Part shown: one piece after another, positions 57,487-64,000 of the stretch
Layout of the letters: each line of letters opens with the position of its first letter
Position numbering within the stretch: position 1 is the stretch's first letter
Assembly: GCA_003116875.1 (NCBI GenBank)
Contig: BCKT01000001.1
Span: forward strand, 821,763 to 885,762
Length of the DNA stretch: 64,000 nucleotides
Reading direction: 5' to 3'
DNA from: Takashimella koratensis
Lineage: Eukaryota > Basidiomycota > Tremellomycetes > Trichosporonales > Tetragoniomycetaceae
Program-made: the position numbers and the translations under genes
Notes under the pieces: generated by a model
The model's database searches: none
Seen by the model: only the letters and a program-made list of their open reading frames with translations
Told to the model about the DNA's origin: nothing

Positions 57487-58712
57487 ATGACAGCTAGCGC
57501 AACCGTCCCCACTCACCAGAAGGTCGCCCTCGTCCGCCAGCAGGGTGGTCCTGTTGAGTTTGTCAACGACTACCCTACCCCCACACCCAAGGCTGGCGAG
57601 GTGCTTGCCAAGGTCCTCTACACTGGAGTATGCCAGAGTGGTGAGTGCGCCCTAGCATGTGTCAACCCTCTAACTGCAGACTTGCACACTATGAAGGGCA
57701 CAGCGGCCGGAGCAGACGGCGCCAACATCACCAACATCAAGCTGCCCCATATCGGTGGGCACGAAGGTGTTGGGCGCGTTCTCGCGGTCGGTAGCGACGT
57801 CAAGGGCGACATCAAACCCGGCTCACTCGTTGGCATCCGTTTCATCTCACGTATTTGCCGCCGATGCGAGTTCTGTCTCGCCGGGCAGGAACAGCATTGC
57901 CAAGGCGGGATGACCAACCACCTTCACCACGAGGACGGCGCTTTCCAGCAGTACATTGCGCTGGATGGCGACAACCTCACCGTACTCCCCGACGACATTA
58001 ACCCGCAGGAGATGGGGCCGGTCCTCTGCGCTGGTATCACGGCTTATTGCGTGAGTGGTCCTGGACAGAATGGTGTTACTGACTGCAGTGCGTGAAATCG
58101 TGTCAACTCAAGCCGGGGCAGTGGATGGTCATCATTGGCGCTGGAGGCGGCATGGGGTGAGCAGCAGGATTTGCCCTGCCGCCCAAAGCGTGCTGACATT
58201 GCAGACACCTCGCGGTCCAATACGCTCGCGTGATGGGGGCCCGAGTAATCGCGATTGATGGCGGTGAACACAAGCGCGACTACTGCCTCTCCCTTGGTGC
58301 GGAGAAGTTTATCGACTTCAAAACGTCCAAAAACATCGTCGACGACGTCTACACCCTCACGGGTGGTATGGGCGCGCATGCCGTCGTTTGCACCGCGGGG
58401 TCTCCCCGAGCGTACGCCAACGCCGCAGACATGCTGCGTATCGGCGGCACCCTTGCTTGCGGCGGTATTCCCCCGGGCACTCCGCACCTCGAGACAAGCA
58501 TCGGCAAGATCGTCATTAAGGGTCTCAAGATCATCGGCAGCCTGGTCGGCAGCCATAAGGAGACCATGGAGGTGGTCGAGCTCACGAGGATCGGCAAGGT
58601 CAAGCCAACCATCTCTGTCCGACCGTGGAGCGATCTGCCCAAGGTGTATGAGGAGCTTGAACATGATCAGATCCAGGGTCGTGTTGTGCTGAAGATTGCT
58701 GAGGACGAGTAA
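57487..58712 (+). CDS. ADH1: Zinc-dependent alcohol dehydrogenase (Adh1-like)
   Basis: NAD-dependent MDR alcohol dehydrogenase interconverting ethanol and acetaldehyde or related alcohols. Four exons give about 355 residues. Catalytic zinc ligands: Cys in VLYTGVCQSD and His in GGHEGVGRV. The structural zinc loop is ICRRCEFCLAGQEQHC with normal C-x2-C-x2-C-x7-C spacing. The cofactor motif is VIIGAGGGMGHLAVQYA, and Asp at the end of the next strand (VIAIDGGEHKR) indicates NAD rather than NADP. Introns split S-D (57642-57680), Y-C-C and G-G-H. No mitochondrial presequence is visible (MTASATVPTHQKVALVRQQG), so cytosolic. Confidence 0.93.
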
Positions 58713-59084
58713 AAGGGCAGTGATGGTTTGGAGTGGAGAAGACCCTAGGAGCACGTACTAGAATGACACTGATGGGTCGAATAACGTTATCATCAGCGCT
58801 GCAGTGGCCAAAGCCATTTAGTGTCACTATGCAGTCAGCCAGGGGATGGGATTTTGCGAGCGTTCAGTTCCGATGTAACGCTGACTAATGAATCATAAGT
58901 CTATATGCTCTTGTCAAGTGAATCACGAACTTCCCACTCATTGCCGCCTTCCTCTGGTCCACTCATCATTACACTCTTTCATAAAAGTACTTCAAGAGAG
59001 TCTGATATTGAAGCCAAGGTAGTCGAGAACGTGCAGCAAAGTAGACGAGTCGTTGTACGATGGAACTCAGACCTTCTTTCTCCC
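58713..59084. other. Convergent 3' region, ADH / gene C
   Basis: 372 bp of two facing 3' flanks. Nothing else seen. Confidence 0.5.
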
Positions 59085-59762
59085 TTAGGCTGCGTCACTG
59101 GGAAGTGGGTCGTCGAGCTGTTCTTCGGTCCAGAAGAGCTTGTCCGGTGAGGCCAGCCAGGCGGAAAGTTCTTCCCTCGCTTTCGCGGGATCAGGAAGCT
59201 TACTGAGAGAGCCTGTAATGAACTTCTCATTTAGGGTACGATCCTCATTTGTCCAATGCGTGAGGAGTAGCTTTACCTCGCCTTCGTTAAGCCACTTGCG
59301 GCGGTCCTTGAGGGTACGCGGGAGAGCCCAACTAGTTGCGGAATCCGTGGACAGCCGGTGAGCCGTGAGATCCAGGCTTACCCTTCTCTCGTTCCAGTCC
59401 TGAAGCTGGTAACTATCATGTAGCGGCGTCCAGATGCGCTCCAAAGTCGTATCTAAATCATCTCGACCGGTACGCATACTGCTGGGTAGGTCACGTGTGA
59501 CTTTGGGTTTGAACATAGGCGCAAAACCGCCGCTGCCCAAGTCAACGGGCATGGCAGCGACGTGTCTCAGACATTCGAGAAAACTGAATGCTTCATTTGC
59601 AGTTTTCGAGTTGGAATCCCTAATTAGGAGACGAGCTGATGCACCCTTGATCGTGTCGAGGGCTGATTCGATATCCTCTTGCGTTTTGGCCTCCCGGCAA
59701 GCGGTCATGGCACTTGTCACCTGTGTCTCCAGCTCTTCGGTGCTCTGCTCTTCGATATCCAT
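59085..59762 (-). CDS. Unknown intronless gene, family member C
   Basis: 225 residues from ATG 59762 (MDIEEQSTEELETQVTSAMT). The N-terminus is an acidic helix. Then ERIWTPLHDSYQLQDWNERR, a VSLDLTAHRL helix, RRKWLNEGEVKLLLTHW, and the tail LSAWLASPDKLFWTEEQLDD. The tail is the clearest link to gene B (EWLNSGRDIIWTEDEV), and the middle block matches the KRSRLL/DRKSRL helix of A and B. The WL...WT element appears twice in C. No known domain, signal peptide or membrane segment. Function unknown. Confidence 0.6.
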   Translation of the reverse strand: MDIEEQSTEELETQVTSAMTACREAKTQEDIESALDTIKGASARLLIRDSNSKTANEAFSFLECLRHVAAMPVDLGSGGFAPMFKPKVTRDLPSSMRTGRDDLDTTLERIWTPLHDSYQLQDWNERRVSLDLTAHRLSTDSATSWALPRTLKDRRKWLNEGEVKLLLTHWTNEDRTLNEKFITGSLSKLPDPAKAREELSAWLASPDKLFWTEEQLDDPLPSDAA

Positions 59763-60595
59763 GTTTACTAACCAGTATCGTTTGCCTTATGTCGCTGGCA
59801 GAGAGAAGGACGATCAGAGAGATATTTGTAAAATTTGATAGATGGACGAAAGAAAGCTGTCTTGTGAGGGGTATGAAGAGTACTCGGGGTACTAGTTCTC
59901 ACTGTATACTACATATTGGACCCTTTCTCTCAGCCTCGACTCAACAGAGACAAATAGTCCGTCTCGGTGACAAAAAAGTACAAAGCGCCTTCTTCGGTTG
60001 AACACGAAACAGAAGAAAGGGAAGACGTTTCACGGACTCAATTCGCGAATACTGCCGTCGAAAGGACTAAATGGAAGGCATATTTACCTCCCTCACTATA
60101 GTTGTCGAAGGCCTTCGCTGAGCTGGGGTACTCAAAGGAGCAGACTCAAACGTGCGTATAGGCAGAGGCTGCTTTCACTGGACGTTGAGCGTTCGCACCG
60201 AAATGGACGCAAACCCATTTTTGCCGCTCTGCCTCTGCTCTTCTATCCGCCCGCTAACGAGGAAAAGGCTTTCAACATCAACCATTGACATAAAATCCTG
60301 GGATTGTGAGCAGTCCGACGCTGCCAAGTTGACATAACCATCCTTTCATTCATCATCTTTTTCGTACGTCCAAATAGGGTTAGATACAGCGTCTAGTACT
60401 ACTTTTCTATATGGAAACAGCGGCGGTTTCCATCTAAACTATCGACGGAACGAATCAAGCAAAAATGACAGATACGGAGATAAGAAGATCGAGTAGATGG
60501 GTAGGTGATTGAGTCACAGTAGGCGCAGGCAAAGTGGGCGCAGGTAAAGTGGTGGAAGAGAGGTGAGAGGGTGAGGGGGTAGAAGGGACAACTCT
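59763..60595. other. Region between gene C and the ThrE-type gene
   Basis: 833 bp containing the promoter of gene C and the 3' UTR of the transporter gene. Short open frames exist but show no family features. Confidence 0.4.
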
Positions 60596-63500
60596 TTAGA
60601 AGGAGAAAATACCGGCACCACGCTTGCGACCGCCACCAAAGGGGTGGGTGACAGCGGCACTAACGAAGAGACCGACGGTGAGACCGATAGCGACTGAAAT
60701 CAGTTGCTCGGCGACACCGAAACCCTCGCTGTACTGAGTCGCACTACCGCTCGTGGTATCTGCCGCGAAATTGAAGATACCACCCTGTGAGAGACCCGAG
60801 GGCAGCTGGAACAGGATGCCAGTGACCATGACGGGGAACGAAGCGCCGTTGGAGAAGTGACCGTAGATGTTGCCGAGGATACCGACGCAGAAACTACCGA
60901 TGGCGGAGACGATATCGGATCGGCCTGGGAAAGCGAGGGAGGAGAAGTGGTTGGTTACCCATCCCGCACACGCGATGGCTACCATGATTGGCAGTTCCTT
61001 GGCGAACAGTGGTTGTTGGTTGCGTAACGAAAGGGCGAACGAATACGCGGGTACACAGAGGTAGTACCAGTATCCCGAAGGAGTGGATTGGTACCATGTA
61101 TCGTTGTGTGAGTAGGAACACGTGTAGTCGGTCGGGTTGAGAACGTCCTTTTTGACAATCTTGACGTAGATTTCGGCACCGATGGAGATACCGAAACCAA
61201 GGAAGAGCGAGTAGATGACACTATAACCGATTCGAACAGCTCCTGCGACAATGTTTCGAGACGCGAGCTCGAGTGCACCACAGAGGACGATGTAACCCTA
61301 GATGAACTGTTAGCTGCAGGCATGGACAAGGTGTGCGATAAACTTAGTGGCGAAACGGTCACTCACAGGAAGAATCAAGACGACACCACCAGAGACAAGA
61401 GCGGTGTAACAGAAGTGACCGGTCGAGGCAAAGACAGCAGACAAGAATGAGATGACACAGGCGACGGCGATTTCGAACCTGTGAAGTGTCAGTTAGTGGG
61501 CCCATCTGTTTGGTAGAAAGGGGGCACACGTACACGTTACTGAACATGTCATTCTTGGCGGCAATCATTTGCACACCGACGAGAATGATACCAAGAGGCA
61601 TGCACATCAGCGCGTCGATGAAGGACCTGGGTGATTGTCAATTCCCTCCACGTTCAATGTCGCGTGGAAAACTGCTCACTCACCCATAGAAGGAGGGAAC
61701 GACGATAAACGCCGAGCAAATAGCACCGATGATGATCGTCTGCCAGGTGTTGTAGTACACGGGGGTAGTCATGAGCCTGTCGAGTTCTTTGGACGCGTCG
61801 TCGACCGAGATCTTGTCGTGCACGACGTTCCAGTAAAGATCATGTGTGGCTAGGAGTTTCCCAAGGTCGAGACCGGTAGCTTGTTTCAAGAATTTCGTCT
61901 CGGACGTGTGCGTTGCGTCATCACCGAATGAGACGAGCATGGTATTGGGCAGGTATACGACTTGACAGTTGAGTTCGAGAACTTTGGCGGTCGCTTGAAT
62001 CTGGGTTTCGAGACGGTGAGATGGGGAGCCAAACATCATGAGTGCGCGAGCGAGCTTGAGGATGAACTGTTGTCGAGCAAGGATAGCCGCCACATGTTGA
62101 ATGATCTGCAAAGGGGTAAGGTCTATTCTTTCCTATTTGTTCGCAGAAGCTGAGAATCAATACTCACAAAGATTTCCTGCTTCTTTTTCGCCTCCTTGGC
62201 GCGCTTTCGACGCCTCTTCTCTGCCTCCCACTCTCTCCTTCGCCTGTCGTCCTCGGACATTGGCTTCCCAAAGTAATCTCCGCCCGACTTCTCATCTGGC
62301 GTCCTAGCGGCGGACATGATCCACTTCTCTGCACTCTTAAACGCCTGTCCACCTTCTCTGATCGCGTTACCGGGCAAGCGCTCGAGAGATTTGAGGTTGA
62401 GCGGGCCGAGCGGCTTCTTCTTCTTCTTCATCGAAACAATGTCGTCATTTGATTTTGTGTGAGTCAATGTCGACTGAGTCAAAGTTGGCTTGATCGACAA
62501 GTCGTCTCGAGAGGTCGGCGAGTCGTCGACAGCCGTAGACGAGTGAACGGACGGTGGGCGGGAACCGGCGCGCGATTGAGGTCGAGAGGCAGGGCGTGAA
62601 GCTGGCCGCCAGGGGCCCTGCGGTGTCTGCTCCTCGGTCGACGGCGCGGGGAGAGAGTATCGACTGAGCGTATACCCCGGGCGTTTGGCAGCGGGGACTA
62701 AAGTGGACGCAGCGGGCGTCGCCGCGCCAGTGATATTGCCTGTCCCCTGGATGAGGGCCCCAAAAACACCCGCACCACTGCGAGCTGCCTTGGGTCTGTC
62801 TTCTCTGAAATGGCCCATGGCTCGGTGGAATGATCCCAGCAATCCCGGGCTCGGCGGCTCGCGATCGGCGATGCTAGTCGTGCTCTTTGACCGGTGGTGA
62901 GTCGTGAACGTCCTTCCGTGGTCGGTAGACTGCTCGACGTCGCCAGTCCGCTCGTTGACAATGTTGACTTCGTTGTCAGCAGCGACGGGGGACGGCTGAG
63001 CCGAATCGGACTGAGAGTGGGAGTGAGATTTTCGGTGCAGCCACCCGCCGTGTCGACCTTGTTGGTCGGACTTGGTGCTGTAGGTCGACATGCGACGGCG
63101 GCTCTCGTCGTCGTCCCAGTCCTCGTCGTCAGATCCGTACATCGAAGGTGGGCGGGAACTCGCTGGAGTCGTCGTACCCGAGTTCATCCCCTGCTGCTGC
63201 CCGTACAAAGCGAGAAGAGACGAAAGAACCGAAGTGCCACCAGGGATCGCTGGCATGCCGTTCATGCCCGTGTTCAAAGAAGGGTTCGCACCGCCTGGCC
63301 CCGAAGGCTCTTCCATCTGTTTCTCCTCGTCTCGGACGATGGGACCCGAGGAAGGAACACCTTCGTTGCGCGGGGAGAAGGCTCCTCGGACGGTGTTGGC
63401 AGTTTTTACTCGTCGACGGAGGACGCCCCATTTACTTGTGTGTGCGCGAACGAGATCCTTGGCAGCGTCCATGTCGGTCCCGTTGTCCTGCGCAGGCATC

Positions 63501-64000
63501 GAAGGCAGGCCGTCGGTTTCTCCGAGAGGGATGTACTGAGTAGCGACTTCGTTGACGCCGTTGTCCAAGATCGCCTCGGGCGGTCGGCCCTCCTCAATCG
63601 CGGCGGCGCTGCCAGGGCTGAGTGCCTTGTCGAGTGGCTGCGTCGGTGCACGCGGTGGATCCGTGTCCAGTCGGTAATCGTAATCCTCCTCTTCCCGGTG
63701 CGTTCCATGGTGATAGTGGTGGTGGCCGTCCTCATCGTTAGCGCTGCTCGCGATGCTCAATGACGATGGTCTATGCCGAGTGCTCCTGTGTCGCTCGAGT
63801 GCGTCGTCGACCTGCGCCAAGTTGGCCGCGTCTAGTGTTTGCGCCGGGGACAGCTCCTCGTTCCGCTCGACGGGCATCATCGAAACGATGTGTGAGTCCG
63901 ACGTCCACTGCACACGCCGAGGCGTCTTCGTCCCGTGCGCGCCCGGAATAAGGAGCGATCCATGGCTGGGACCAGGCGGGGACGCCTCCGAGGGCGAGGC
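60596..64000 (-). CDS. ThrE/Prm10-type (DUF1212) multipass membrane protein, 5' truncated
   Basis: Related to bacterial threonine/serine exporters and yeast Prm10/YJL108c. The frame is still open at the right window edge (reading SHGSLLIPGAHGTKTPRRVQ upstream of 63913), so the start lies outside. About 620 residues of disordered Ser/Pro/Arg-rich N-terminus are visible with histidine-rich and acidic patches. After the intron near 62113-62167 the conserved region starts: FILKLARALMMFGSPSHRLE, the ThrE signature, then LPNTMLVSFGDD. About ten hydrophobic helices follow (IIIGAICSAFIVVPSFYG, ALMCMPLGIILVGVQMIA, LVSGGVVLILPGYIVLCGAL, ISVAIGLTVGLFVSAAV). It ends GRKRGAGIFSF. Plasma membrane or vacuolar location is inference; the substrate is unproven in fungi. 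Confidence 0.9.

Noticed and set aside
57487..63913. Secondary-metabolite or catabolic gene cluster around the SDR, Gfo/Idh and ADH genes
   Set aside because: The oxidoreductases are far apart and separated by housekeeping genes. There is no synthase, P450 or pathway regulator.

Overview
The window is nuclear DNA from a filamentous or yeast-like fungus, most likely a basidiomycete of the class Tremellomycetes (Trichosporonales or Cryptococcus-like). Three things point there: compact genes cut by many short introns (mostly about 35-90 nt, GTRNGT donors, CTRAC/CTAAC branch points close to CAG/TAG acceptors), a fungal-type translation elongation factor 3, and a trifunctional HIS4. There are no rRNA, tRNA, CRISPR or transposase genes that I can support. 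Genus-level placement is inference.

Left part (1-18 kb): the 3' end of an unknown plus-strand gene; a minus-strand pair GPI3/PIG-A (GPI anchor synthesis) and SLC1-type acyltransferase (phosphatidic acid synthesis); then the V-ATPase a subunit, a RhoGAP protein and an SR/TP-rich disordered protein on the plus strand; a secreted histidine acid phosphatase and a WSS1-type DNA-protein crosslink protease on the minus strand; and EMC5 on the plus strand.

Middle (18.6-44.5 kb): a roughly 3,000-residue FMP27/Hobbit-type bridge-like lipid transfer protein, an SDR oxidoreductase, two divergent secreted or GPI-anchored KNH-like wall proteins, a Gfo/Idh/MocA oxidoreductase, eEF3 with a pyrimidine-rich promoter and a 5' UTR intron, a small unknown gene with a probable 9-nt microexon, and intronless HIS4 behind two Gcn4-type TGACTC sites.

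Right part (44.6-64 kb): a large many-exon gene (about 1,280 residues) that I do not recognise; a mitochondrial PPR-like protein; BET2 (Rab geranylgeranyltransferase beta); three intronless minus-strand genes of unknown function (starting at 54415, 56718 and 59762) that look like divergent paralogues and are interspersed with a zinc alcohol dehydrogenase; and a ThrE/Prm10-type membrane transporter running off the right edge.

Most of the window is ordinary housekeeping content, with no biosynthetic cluster or operon logic. Several products share an endomembrane/lipid theme (GPI3, SLC1, EMC5, FMP27, BET2, V-ATPase a), but I see no evidence that this clustering is functional. The most unusual observations are a perfect 58-bp inverted copy of the HIS4 start region at 49404-49461, lying between imperfect direct repeats upstream of two other genes; the three-member unknown gene family; and the large unrecognised gene at 44652-48928.
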